Both the position numbers and the translations under genes were made by a program. 64,000 bases of DNA from JAOAPY01 sp038237475 (GTDB lineage Bacteria; Acidobacteriota; Blastocatellia; Pyrinomonadales; Pyrinomonadaceae). Shown here piece after piece: positions 56,191 through 64,000 of this stretch (the first letter of the stretch is position 1; every line of letters starts with the position of its first letter). Location of the stretch: the NCBI GenBank assembly GCA_038237475.1, contig JBBRYS010000005.1, positions 310,001 through 374,000 on the forward strand, written 5' to 3'. The notes under the pieces are model-generated. The model saw only the letters and a program-made list of their open reading frames with translations, was not told where the DNA came from and made no database searches.

Positions 56191-58455
56191 TCAACGCACC
56201 TGAGCTAATGCCGCCGGCCGCGCTTGGACGAGCGCCATGGTGGCCCAGTTGGTGGCCGCCGCTGATACAAATTGATCGCGTCCGTGCGGGAAGCCGCTCT
56301 CAAAAAAAGGCTGGATTGGCAGAGCTCGGCTACGCACATACCATGAACCATCCTCAAGCTGGTTGTTCATGAGAAAGTGTATGCCGCGTTGATAAGCCGC
56401 ATCTCCTGCAGTAATCACTCCCGCTTCTTTCAAGGCCACCAGAGCCTGTCCGGTGGCGTAGGCATCGCTCGCGAGCGTAGAGAGTTGGGCCCAGCCACCA
56501 TCGGCTCTTTGCTCGGCTAGTAACCCAGCGGCGACTTTCATAAGTACGGTCCGATTCGCACCAGCCCACTTCAATCCGAGTAACTTAAAGACATAATCCT
56601 CGTTTTCTTTTGGCTCGGCGGTGCGCAGCCAGCCGGCAGCCAGTTGAATGGCCTTTTGATATTCAGTGCGTTCTTGTGAAGGCGCATACAGCTGCAGAGC
56701 TCGCAGCGAAACAGCAGTGACCTCAAAGTCGCTGGATTCAATTGGCGGCCGGTGAGCGAATATTATCCAGCGTCCATTCGGCGTCTGCTTGCTCTTAAGA
56801 AAACGCACCATGGCATCTGTAGTTGCATTCGCCTGGTGATTCTCAGCAGCCAGACCAAGCAGGATGTAACCAACGGTATCGGCGTCACCCGGAATTCCGA
56901 CGCTCTGGCGGGCCCGCTCACTCCAGTCGTCAAGATATCTTGAGGTTGCCGTTAGCTGGTTGCGGGCAATTTGTTCGTCAACTGCGTAGCCACTCTTGCG
57001 AGCTGCCGCTAAGGTCATCGCCGTCAATGTGTTGTTATGACAGGAAACGCAGCCGGTCTTTTGTAGAAAAGAAACATCGGTACGCTGTAAAAGAGGAATA
57101 CTCCGGTTGATTGCTGCTGCGATCGATTTGGCCGGCGCAGGCTTGGCAAACCACTCCTTTGCCGGGTTCCCTCCTCTAGCGCCGGCACGAACTAAGAGAT
57201 CGACAACAGGCGTTTGTCCGTGGCGCCTGGCGAAGTCGAGTGCCGTATCGCCTTTTGATGTTTTTGCGTTAACGTCGGCGCCGTGGTCGAGGAGAGCCTT
57301 GATGGTATCGACCGGAGCTGTTGCGGAGCCTGCCGCTAACATCAGAATTGTGCGGCCTTCAGGATCGGTTGCCTTAATGTCAGCACCCCGGTCAATCAAC
57401 AGCCTGGCTGATCTGGGATCGGCGAAGGGAGGAGCACCGAAGAACATCGCCATATTCAGATCGGCTGGTTCCGCCTGCTTCACCAGCAGATCGACGCACC
57501 TGAGGCAGAGAGATAGGGCTGCAAATGTAAGCGGGAAAAACCCGGCCTTCTTCACGGAGGCGCCGCGCTCAAGCAGAAGCTGTATCATGTCGGCATCCCC
57601 GGCATAAGCGGCCTGGCTGAGTGGAGTCATTTCGCCGGTAGCACTGCTCACTTTTATCGACGGATCTGCGCCTCGATCAAGCAGGAGCTTGACGATCGCA
57701 CTGGACCCGTATTGGCTGGCTGCTATCAACAAAGGTGTTAGCCCATCATCGGAATGGGCATTGACGTCCGCCCCGGCTTCAATCAGCCTTTGAGTCTTTG
57801 GTAAATCAGTAACGGCCCACATTAATGCCGTTGCCCCCGCGCTGTTCCGGGCGTTGGGATCTGCTCCCTTGCCCAGCAGTCTGCGCAACATTTCGTCATC
57901 GCCATAGAACGCGGCATACATAAGCGGCGTTGAGCCTCCCGGACCACGGAGCTTCACGGCCTCCGGATAACGTGTTAGCAATCTGAGAAAGGCACGCTGA
58001 TCGTTATTGCGCAAAGCCTCCATCATCGCAGCTGCATGTGCATCCTGAGGCAATGGCGGCGCTTCGCCTGAGGCGTCGTCAGGCCACCGGGCTCCCTGAT
58101 CGATCCATTTTTTGATGAGGTCGATTTTGTCGGGAGGGAGTGCGCCAGTCGGCGGCATTTGCATGCCGACTTCGCTCCCAATTAAACGGAGGTAGAGGCG
58201 GCTGCCTGAACTGTTCCCTGGTCCAATCACGCTGATGGTCCCACCTCTCATTGCGTCATGACGGCGATCGAGGCGAAATGAATTTTTCTGCACAGAAGGC
58301 CCATGACACCCGACACAATTCGCCTTAAAGAGCGGTTGGATGTCGCGTTTGAAGTCAACGGAGCCTTCACCAGCGGCGCTGGCCGGCAGCTGAGCAGCCA
58401 CACTCAGCGCGAATAGAAAGATTAGAATGATAGTGCTCAGGGAATACCGCTTCAT
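56191..58455 (-). CDS. Exported cytochrome c-like (PSCyt1), ankyrin-repeat, cyclase-like repeat protein
   Basis: A 754-residue secreted protein with a signal peptide (residues about 5-28). Residues about 33-125 are a PSCyt1-type domain with a haem motif CVGCH (Cys47, Cys50, His51) and a MPPTG ligand region. At least seven ankyrin repeats follow (NSAGATALMWAV, DDGLTPLLIAASQYG). A second haem motif CVSCH lies near 468-472. The C-terminal about 270 residues resemble the alpha-alpha barrel repeats of prenyltransferases/squalene cyclases (ADGGWAQLSTLASDAYATGQ, EDGSWYVRSRA). The mix suggests a haem-binding scaffold; no reaction can be assigned. The ATG at 58453-58455 has a GGAGGG site. Confidence 0.83.
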   Translation of the reverse strand: MKRYSLSTIILIFLFALSVAAQLPASAAGEGSVDFKRDIQPLFKANCVGCHGPSVQKNSFRLDRRHDAMRGGTISVIGPGNSSGSRLYLRLIGSEVGMQMPPTGALPPDKIDLIKKWIDQGARWPDDASGEAPPLPQDAHAAAMMEALRNNDQRAFLRLLTRYPEAVKLRGPGGSTPLMYAAFYGDDEMLRRLLGKGADPNARNSAGATALMWAVTDLPKTQRLIEAGADVNAHSDDGLTPLLIAASQYGSSAIVKLLLDRGADPSIKVSSATGEMTPLSQAAYAGDADMIQLLLERGASVKKAGFFPLTFAALSLCLRCVDLLVKQAEPADLNMAMFFGAPPFADPRSARLLIDRGADIKATDPEGRTILMLAAGSATAPVDTIKALLDHGADVNAKTSKGDTALDFARRHGQTPVVDLLVRAGARGGNPAKEWFAKPAPAKSIAAAINRSIPLLQRTDVSFLQKTGCVSCHNNTLTAMTLAAARKSGYAVDEQIARNQLTATSRYLDDWSERARQSVGIPGDADTVGYILLGLAAENHQANATTDAMVRFLKSKQTPNGRWIIFAHRPPIESSDFEVTAVSLRALQLYAPSQERTEYQKAIQLAAGWLRTAEPKENEDYVFKLLGLKWAGANRTVLMKVAAGLLAEQRADGGWAQLSTLASDAYATGQALVALKEAGVITAGDAAYQRGIHFLMNNQLEDGSWYVRSRALPIQPFFESGFPHGRDQFVSAAATNWATMALVQARPAALAQVR

Positions 58456-58622
58456 GAAAGGACCCTCCAGACTCTCCAGAGTAAGGCGAGGCATAATATC
58501 ACCCAGCCGCGAAATATTTCACAAAATTCTATGGCGTGCGGCTCGCCCGACGGCCGGAAAGATTAGTGGCTTTATAGCGCAAAGTACTTGACACGAATTC
58601 GGAGTCGTGCCAACATCTCCCC

Positions 58623-59252
58623 ATGCCGCCAGTCCAGGTAGCCCCAGCAGCACGTGATCGAGCAGAAACCGACGGCCCTCCCGCTCTGCACGAGCGGGCC
58701 ATGGATAACCTCCGCTACATCCGGGAGACCATGGAACGGGCCTCCGCTTTTACCGGCATATCCGGCTGGGGCCAGGTCGCCATAGGTGTCACCGCGCTGG
58801 CTGCTGCTTTCCTGGGCGCACAACAAGGTTCGGTTAAGGCCTGGTTGACGGTCTGGATTGCCGCGGCACTGTTTTCGCTTTTGCTCGCCGGTTGGTCAAT
58901 GGACCGGAAAGCTCGCGCTACACGCGTGCCGTTATTTTCGGGACCGGCCCGGAAAGTGGCCTTTAGCTTGTCACCGCCGCTGGTGGCCGGCGCCATGCTG
59001 ACGGCAATGCTCTATCGAACGAATCTTGTGCACGCGATTCCCGGCACCTGGTTGCTCTTGTATGGAACCGGCGTCGTGACCGGCGGCATGTTCTCAGTGA
59101 GTCTCGTACCGGTGATGGGCCTCTGCTTTATGGCCCTGGGCGCGGCAGCACTGTTCGCACCGGCATTCATGGGTGACTGGTTTCTGGCTTTGGGCTTTGG
59201 AGTGCTGCACATCGCGTTCGGAGTGGTAATCGCAAGGAGGTATGGTGGCTAA
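58623..59252 (+). CDS. Multi-pass membrane protein coupled to a winged-helix regulator
   Basis: A 209-residue membrane protein of five or six helices after a soluble segment (ALHERAMDNLRYIRETMERA) that forms an amphipathic helix. I do not recognise a named function. Its last codons overlap the start of the winged-helix gene (11 bases, 59242-59252), a translational coupling that makes a functional pair likely: regulator and membrane partner. The divergent cytochrome-ankyrin gene starts 167 bases away. ATG 58623 is the first plausible start. Confidence 0.75.
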   Translation: MPPVQVAPAARDRAETDGPPALHERAMDNLRYIRETMERASAFTGISGWGQVAIGVTALAAAFLGAQQGSVKAWLTVWIAAALFSLLLAGWSMDRKARATRVPLFSGPARKVAFSLSPPLVAGAMLTAMLYRTNLVHAIPGTWLLLYGTGVVTGGMFSVSLVPVMGLCFMALGAAALFAPAFMGDWFLALGFGVLHIAFGVVIARRYGG

Positions 59253-59637
59253 ATCATCTGCACTAAAACAAGCACGCCGGCATGACGGCAAACAAGAGGC
59301 GGGTCCGCAAAGTTCCAGGGCCTTGAAAGCAAGGGCGGCGGCGCCCGAAGCGCTCGATCGCTTGATTCATGAGCGGCTGAGATTGGGAATTGTCAGCGCG
59401 CTGGCTGCCAATGAGTCGCTGACTTTCAACGATCTCAAGAACCTGATGCACATCACGGACGGAAATTTGAGTGTTCATGCGCGCAAGCTCGAAGACGCAG
59501 GCTATATCAACTGTAACAAGTCTTTCGACGGCCGCGTTCCGCGGACGGAATACAAGTTAACCGCTTCGGGTCGTCGTGCGCTCGAAGGCTATCTCAGTCA
59601 CATGGAGAGTCTCATCAAGCAAATGCGGGGGCGCTAG
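59242..59637 (+). CDS. Winged-helix transcriptional regulator (MarR-like/HTH_34 type)
   Basis: A 131-residue DNA-binding protein. Residues about 30-110 form a winged helix: LIHERLRLGIVSALAANESL, FNDLKNLMHITDGNLSVHAR and GYINCNKSFDGRVPRTEYKL. The recognition helix and wing match the small MarR-like family that controls adjacent membrane genes. AAGGAGG (59233-59239) suits the GTG at 59245 better than the ATG at 59242. It overlaps the preceding membrane gene and probably regulates this local operon. Confidence 0.83.
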   Translation: MVAKSSALKQARRHDGKQEAGPQSSRALKARAAAPEALDRLIHERLRLGIVSALAANESLTFNDLKNLMHITDGNLSVHARKLEDAGYINCNKSFDGRVPRTEYKLTASGRRALEGYLSHMESLIKQMRGR

Positions 59638-59713
59638 GATCGCGTCTCTCTTTTTTTGTTTCCGGACTTTGCGAAATAAAGCGCTTTGCTTTAAGACAAG
59701 AACGAAAGGAAGA

Positions 59714-60412
59714 GTGAGCTCGCGAATGTATACCAACGTAAATTTTTCGGCGCCGCTTGGCGTGCTCGCCTTTCTGGGCACCGGATTAACAATGGCACTG
59801 ATCGTACTAATCGCGGTTTATGCAATAGTGGCCCGGCGCCGGGCCCTTGTCAGGCTCGCAACCCTGGCGCTCATCGTTTGCGGCGGCCTTTATCTGGGAC
59901 TGCTGTTGTTACTTTCTCTCTCCAGCCGCGACACGGTGATTGCGCGCGGCGGCGAAAAGCATTTCTGTGAGATCGATTGTCATCTCGCTTATTCGGTCGT
60001 TGAAAGCAGGACAGCAATGACTCTCGGGCCGGCCGCCGCAGCCGTCACGGCTCGAGGTCTCTTCACACTTGTGACGATCAAAAGCCGGTTTGACGAAACC
60101 ACTGTCGGAGCCAACCGCGGCGACAGTCTCCTCTATCCCAATAGCCGCGAGCTCTCAATCGTTGATGACCAGGGCCGCGTCTACGCACCATCGGCCGGGG
60201 GACAACGGGCGCTGGAGACAGCCGGAGAAGCCGGCACTGTGCTGACAACTCCGTTGCGGCCCGGCGAGTCCTATACCACCACTGTAGCCTTTGACTTGCC
60301 GGCCGAAGCCCATAATCCAACCCTGCTGGTGCATGAAGGCGAATGGGTGACCCATCTAATTATCGGCCATGAAAACAGTCCCCTGCACAAGAAAACGAGG
60401 TTCCAACTTTGA
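59714..60412 (+). CDS. Membrane-anchored protein of unknown function
   Basis: A 232-residue protein with two N-terminal membrane helices (LGVLAFLGTGLTMALIVLIA and TLALIVCGGLYLGLLLLLSL) and an extracytoplasmic beta-rich domain of about 150 residues, with HFCEIDCHLAYSV, a possible Cys pair, near its start. The domain has the look of DUF4352-type exported beta domains, but I cannot name it. The start is placed at GTG 59714, five bases after AAGGA; ATG 59726 is possible. It lies 76 bases after the regulator and before the CreD-like gene. Confidence 0.68.
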   Translation: MSSRMYTNVNFSAPLGVLAFLGTGLTMALIVLIAVYAIVARRRALVRLATLALIVCGGLYLGLLLLLSLSSRDTVIARGGEKHFCEIDCHLAYSVVESRTAMTLGPAAAAVTARGLFTLVTIKSRFDETTVGANRGDSLLYPNSRELSIVDDQGRVYAPSAGGQRALETAGEAGTVLTTPLRPGESYTTTVAFDLPAEAHNPTLLVHEGEWVTHLIIGHENSPLHKKTRFQL

Positions 60413-60617
60413 TCCGCTCATCATGATTCCGGTAGTCGACACATCAGCGGGCAACCTCGACCCATGTAGCTCGGTACAGGCGGGCTCCGTGGTTGCCCAC
60501 ATTGAGGCTTGTCTCCAACCAGGCAAAGATTGGTCAAAATAAATGTTCACATCATTCAATCAATTTCAATCGCAAGAGAATTCAACCAGTAACTCAACCA
60601 CTGTAAGGAGTGTCTCA

Positions 60618-61871
60618 ATGGTCAAGCGTATCGCAGCCATCGCTTTCATCTTCGTGTGTGCCTCGGTAGCCTGGGCCATTCTGGGTGGCACTATTTTCTC
60701 TCGCACCTACGATTCGAGCAGCCGTTCGTCGGGACAGGTGGAATCGCTCTGGGGCACGCCTCAGAATCAGACCCCACCAAAAGCGACTTATGTTCAGGTG
60801 AATGTGAAGAATGAAGAAAGCGTCGAGGACGGTACTAAGATCCTGCGCAAGGTCGAAGCGAAGGTTGAAGTTCCATTGCCGCTCGACAGCAGTCGTGTCG
60901 ATGTCACTCTCGACCTTGAGCACCGGCAGAAAGGATTGCTCTGGTATAGCACTTATAAAGTGAACTATGGAGGTTTCTACACTTTTCACAACACCAGCGA
61001 CAAGGAACAGGTGGTTAACTTTACGCTCGGGTTCCCGGCTTCGCAGGCTCTCTATGACGATTTGATTTTCAGTCTCGATGACATTCCCGTCACGGTCACG
61101 AATGAAAAGAATTTTGTGAGCGGTGTCGCGAAGCTCGGCGCCGGGAAAGCGGTTACGCTCAAAGTGGGTTATCACTCGCAGGGCTTGAATGAATGGCGCT
61201 ATAGCTTCGGCAGCAATGATGTCGCACAGGTACGCGACTTCGTTCTCAACATGAAGACAAACTTCAAAGATATCGACTTCCCGGACAACACGATCTCGCC
61301 GACTGAGAAACATGAGACGGCAACTGGCTGGGATCTCAATTGGTCTTACAAGAATTTACTCTCGGGGTATCAGATCGCCATGGTCATGCCGGAAAAGCTG
61401 CAGCCCGGGCCACTGGCCGGCAAGATCAGTTTCTTCGCCCCGGTATCGCTTTTCTTCTTCTTCTTTCTGATGTTCATTATTACCACCATGCGCGGTATTG
61501 AATTGCATCCGATGAACTATTTCTTTCTGGCGACAGCCTTTTTCGCCTTCCACTTGTTGCTTGCGTATCTGGTCGATCACGTGTCGATTCATGCTGCCTT
61601 TGCCATTGCTGCGGTGGTTTCAGTGTTTCTCGTCGTCAGTTACCTTCGTCTGGTGGTGGGGCTCCAGTTTGCCAGTCGCGAAGCGGCCATCGCGCAATTT
61701 ATTTACCTCGTGCTGTTCTCTTATGCGTTTTTCCTGAAAGGCTTTACCGGCTTGGCCATTACCAGCGGTTCGATCATAACTTTGTTTGTGGTAATGCAGG
61801 TCACGGGCCGCATCCGCTGGGCAGACAAATTTACCGTCAAGACGCCCGAACCTACGGCACAGGTGAGCTAA
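60618..61871 (+). CDS. CreD-like inner membrane protein
   Basis: A 417-residue protein. An N-terminal membrane helix (MVKRIAAIAFIFVCASVAWA) is followed by an extracytoplasmic region of about 270 residues (LDLEHRQKGLLWYSTYKVNY) and five or six C-terminal helices (FFAPVSLFFFFFLMFIITTM onward). The layout and the periplasmic LEHRQKGL stretch fit the CreD/inner-membrane CreD family, whose best known member belongs to the CreBC regulon. The match is by layout and fragments only. The ATG at 60618 follows AAGGAG seven bases upstream; the longer in-frame start at 60543 has no such site. Confidence 0.7.
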   Translation: MVKRIAAIAFIFVCASVAWAILGGTIFSRTYDSSSRSSGQVESLWGTPQNQTPPKATYVQVNVKNEESVEDGTKILRKVEAKVEVPLPLDSSRVDVTLDLEHRQKGLLWYSTYKVNYGGFYTFHNTSDKEQVVNFTLGFPASQALYDDLIFSLDDIPVTVTNEKNFVSGVAKLGAGKAVTLKVGYHSQGLNEWRYSFGSNDVAQVRDFVLNMKTNFKDIDFPDNTISPTEKHETATGWDLNWSYKNLLSGYQIAMVMPEKLQPGPLAGKISFFAPVSLFFFFFLMFIITTMRGIELHPMNYFFLATAFFAFHLLLAYLVDHVSIHAAFAIAAVVSVFLVVSYLRLVVGLQFASREAAIAQFIYLVLFSYAFFLKGFTGLAITSGSIITLFVVMQVTGRIRWADKFTVKTPEPTAQVS

Positions 61872-61884
61872 GTACTGAGTCGGC

Positions 61885-62059
61885 AATTCCCCTGGCGTGA
61901 GCCAGGGGATTGTTCAATCGGTGCCTACCCATCAGGAATCATGAAACTTAGAAAGTCCCCTCTGAATGAGCAGAGGGAAGCTTCGATTCCAGCTAGAGGC
62001 TTTTCATCTCCTTCCACGGTTGAACCTGAACCAATCCCCCAGCTGACGCCGAGGGGATT
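61885..62059. mobile_element. Hairpin cluster resembling a non-autonomous IS200/IS605-type remnant
   Basis: Three hairpins lie in 175 bases: CCCCTGGC-GTGA-GCCAGGGG (61889-61908), TCCCCTCTG-AATGAG-CAGAGGGA (61956-61978), and AATCCCCCAGC..GAGGGGATT (62033-62059). The two outer ones share an AATCCCC/GGGGATT base, as expected of subterminal palindromes. On the minus strand a frame between them reads VEGDEKPLAGIEASLCSFRG and ends MIPDG-stop, possibly the tail of a tnpB. It fills most of the 285-base gap before the permease genes. The identification is tentative. Confidence 0.4.
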
Positions 62060-62156
62060 AGGCGGTCCTCACCACCGGTCTCATTCTTCCTAAACTTTCG
62101 CGTTAGCTACTTCGTACAGCGACTTGCATGGCAGCAGGCGGTGCGCGGGACTCCCA

Positions 62157-63398
62157 ATGAAAGCTCTGATTTCTTTTTACACTGATGCTTTGAAGATTGC
62201 CGTACAGTCGATCTTTGCCCATAAACTGCGGGCGTTTCTGACTCTGATCGGCATCATCATCGGGGTTGCCTCGGTGGTAGCAGTAGGCGCTTCAATCAGC
62301 GGCTTGAACACTTACGTTATCGATCGCGTGGCTAAGGTACTGGGAGCTAATCATTTCATGATGGCGCGTATGGCCTCGTCCAGCCATCTCTCAGACGACC
62401 AATACGAACGAATGAACCGCCGCAATAAGCGTATGAACTGGGACGACTATGAATGGGTGCGCGATCACTGCGCCACTTGTGCAGAAGTCGGTGCGGTCTC
62501 GCAGGGACAAGCCGATCTTTCCCAGGATGGAATTGAATTTCCGGGAGCGCTTATCTTTGGCGTGACCGCCAACATGGCAGAGATCGAAGATAAGACGATC
62601 GCCGAGGGCCGTTTTGTTTCAGCGGATGAAGTGCAGCGCTCAGCCCTGGTGGTGGTGTTGGGGAATGATATTAAGGAAAAGTATTTCCCCAACGTCGACG
62701 CCCTGGGCAAGTTTCTCAAAGTCCGCGGCCTGCCTATGCGGGTAGTCGGGGTTGAAGAGAAACGCGGTTCGTTTTTTGGTGACTCGATCGATCGTCATGT
62801 CTATATTCCGGTCACGACTCATCTGCAGATTTTCGGCCGCGGCAATTTACAGGTTCATGGCAAGGCTCCCAATCGCGAGAACTTTCAAGCTGTAATCGAA
62901 GACGCCCGAGTCTCGATGCGCAACAAGCGCCGTTTGTTGGGAAATGAGGAGGACAACTTCGGCCTGGTGAATGTCGAAGAACTGAACAAGCAAATCGATC
63001 AGTTTACCGGCAGCATAGCCTCGGTGGTCGTCCCGATCACCCTGATCACGCTGATCGTCGGCGGCATAGTCGTCATGAACATCATGCTCGTCAGTGTCAC
63101 GGAACGCACTTTTGAGGTCGGGCTGCGCAAGGCCGTAGGGGCCACGCGCAAACAGATACTGATGCAATTTCTGATTGAATCGGGATTGCTGTGTGCGTTG
63201 GGGGGAGTACTGGGTCTGATGCTGGCCTGGGCTGTTTGTTTCACGATCACTACGCTGGCCGGCATTACGATGACAATTACCATTGGCTATGTGCTGCTGG
63301 CGCTGATCGTCTCGACCATGGTCGGCATGGTTGCCGGGATTTATCCGGCATTCAAAGCTGCGCGACTGGATCCCATCGTCGCCTTAGCGCATACGTAG
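62157..63398 (+). CDS. MacB/FtsX-type ABC transporter permease
   Basis: A 413-residue permease. The first membrane helix (AFLTLIGIIIGVASVVAVGA) is followed by a periplasmic MacB core domain (about 40-270). Three further helices carry the FtsX domain, with VSVTERTFEVGLRKAVGATR between the first two and IYPAFKAARLDPIVAL at the end. This is the classical macrolide/lipoprotein-type mechanotransmission fold; the transported substrate is unknown. No ATPase gene is visible in the window, so it must lie further right or elsewhere. ATG 62157 is chosen; a TTG 33 bases upstream in frame is weaker. A second permease starts four bases after its stop. Confidence 0.88.
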   Translation: MKALISFYTDALKIAVQSIFAHKLRAFLTLIGIIIGVASVVAVGASISGLNTYVIDRVAKVLGANHFMMARMASSSHLSDDQYERMNRRNKRMNWDDYEWVRDHCATCAEVGAVSQGQADLSQDGIEFPGALIFGVTANMAEIEDKTIAEGRFVSADEVQRSALVVVLGNDIKEKYFPNVDALGKFLKVRGLPMRVVGVEEKRGSFFGDSIDRHVYIPVTTHLQIFGRGNLQVHGKAPNRENFQAVIEDARVSMRNKRRLLGNEEDNFGLVNVEELNKQIDQFTGSIASVVVPITLITLIVGGIVVMNIMLVSVTERTFEVGLRKAVGATRKQILMQFLIESGLLCALGGVLGLMLAWAVCFTITTLAGITMTITIGYVLLALIVSTMVGMVAGIYPAFKAARLDPIVALAHT

Positions 63399-63401
63399 GA
63401 A

Positions 63402-64000
63402 ATGCAGCTGATTAAGATCAAAATTCCCAGAGCAGTATTCAAAGAGACCCTGGCGATGTCGTTTGATAGCGTCCGCGGTCACAAGTTCCGTAGTTTTCTA
63501 ACGGTACTGGGAATCGTCATTGGCGTTTTTACCGCTATCGTAATTGCCTCGATCCTCACCGGCATGCGCCAGAGCATCATCTCGATCATTGAAGAGTACG
63601 GCACCAACAACATTTACGCTTTTCACCTTTCTACGGGACCGCGCACGAATGTGGATCGCGCCGAGCGATTGCGCAAACCTCTGACCGTAGCCGACGCCGA
63701 GGCAATTCGCGCCCAGGCATCCGCGGTCGAAGAGATAGCCTGGATGGCTCCCAATGTGGGCTACTCCGGTGGTCCATTCGATGACAACATCACTTATGAG
63801 GGTCACAACTATCGCTGGGGAAACACTTCAGGGGTGACGCCTAACTACGCCGGCATTACGAACGTCGCCGTCAGCGAAGGTCGCTTTATCACCGAGATGG
63901 ACGATCAGCAACGCAGCAACGTGGTAGTGATCGGCGTCAATGCTGCGGATGCGCTTTTCCCCGGCCAGGCCAATCACATTGCCGGGACGCAGGTGCGCAT
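63402..64000 (+). CDS. Second MacB/FtsX-type ABC transporter permease, N-terminal part (runs off window)
   Basis: Only the first 199 residues are inside the window. From ATG 63402 the protein has the same start as its neighbour: an amphipathic run, a first helix (KFRSFLTVLGIVIGVFTAIV) and the MacB periplasmic core (SIISIIEEYGTNNIYAF, SEGRFITEMDDQQRSNVVVI). It stays open to base 64000. Two tandem permeases suggest a heterodimeric MacB-like exporter; the gene is four bases after the first permease, so they are one operon. Confidence 0.85.
   Translation, partial: MQLIKIKIPRAVFKETLAMSFDSVRGHKFRSFLTVLGIVIGVFTAIVIASILTGMRQSIISIIEEYGTNNIYAFHLSTGPRTNVDRAERLRKPLTVADAEAIRAQASAVEEIAWMAPNVGYSGGPFDDNITYEGHNYRWGNTSGVTPNYAGITNVAVSEGRFITEMDDQQRSNVVVIGVNAADALFPGQANHIAGTQVR

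Overview
The window reads as a gene-dense chromosomal segment of a free-living heterotrophic bacterium with moderately high GC. I favour Acidobacteriota, probably a Blastocatellia/Pyrinomonadales-like lineage. This is an inference from gene content: an E2-E1 fused 2-oxoglutarate dehydrogenase, YCF48-repeat, LVIVD-repeat and PSCyt1-ankyrin secreted proteins, and abundant low-complexity spacer repeats. No rRNA gene was seen to settle it. No tRNA, CRISPR array, prophage or intact insertion sequence was seen.

Layout. 1-7.5 kb (minus strand): DNA-repair block with an OB-fold/PolB-type exonuclease, RmuC, AddB and the N-terminus of AddA, which runs off the left edge. 7.6-19.3 kb: Mpo1-like membrane protein, aldo/keto reductase, cupin overlapping a PLP decarboxylase, CysQ-like phosphatase, a sensor kinase with a sigma-54 activator, a secreted LVIVD protein, and a ferredoxin-MBL fusion. 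19.5-28.2 kb: LepA, TPR protein, RNase HI, YCF48-repeat protein, small TM2-like protein, and a peptidase-MA/TPR protein. 28.3-34.2 kb: leucine operon leuA-leuB-leuC-leuD with a divergent LysR regulator. 34.2-37.3 kb: cheW-mutS2. 37.4-43 kb: AhpD-like protein, thioredoxin-NHL protein, bacterioferritin, zinc-ribbon rhomboid, and 3-hydroxyacyl-CoA dehydrogenase. 43.1-48 kb: M28 peptidase (signal peptide cut off by an in-frame TGA), RibH, NusB and a CheA-like kinase. 48.1-52 kb (minus): amidohydrolase, Tat-exported amidase and histidine phosphatase. 52.3-56.1 kb: the Kgd-type enzyme. 56.2-64 kb: cytochrome/ankyrin protein, a membrane protein overlapping a winged-helix regulator, two more membrane proteins, and two MacB/FtsX-type permeases, the second cut by the right edge.

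The most distinctive feature is non-coding: several unrelated families of short repeats fill gaps between and inside operons and in places form coding sequence. (a) Inverted copies of CCGATTACGCAGATT-like sequence; one copy supplies the AddB C-terminus. (b) REP/BIME-like palindromes (GCAGGCA-GGA-TGCCTGC and variants) inserted in frame in addB, including an exact 36-codon tandem repeat. (c) A heptamer array between leuC and leuD. (d) CTTTGTACTTTG and TTGTCAGTTG families. (e) A cluster of three hairpins near 62 kb that resembles a non-autonomous IS200/IS605 remnant. Other points for a second look are the premature TGA in the M28 gene, and a LeuA that lacks its regulatory domain but is followed by an out-of-frame stretch resembling the start of one.
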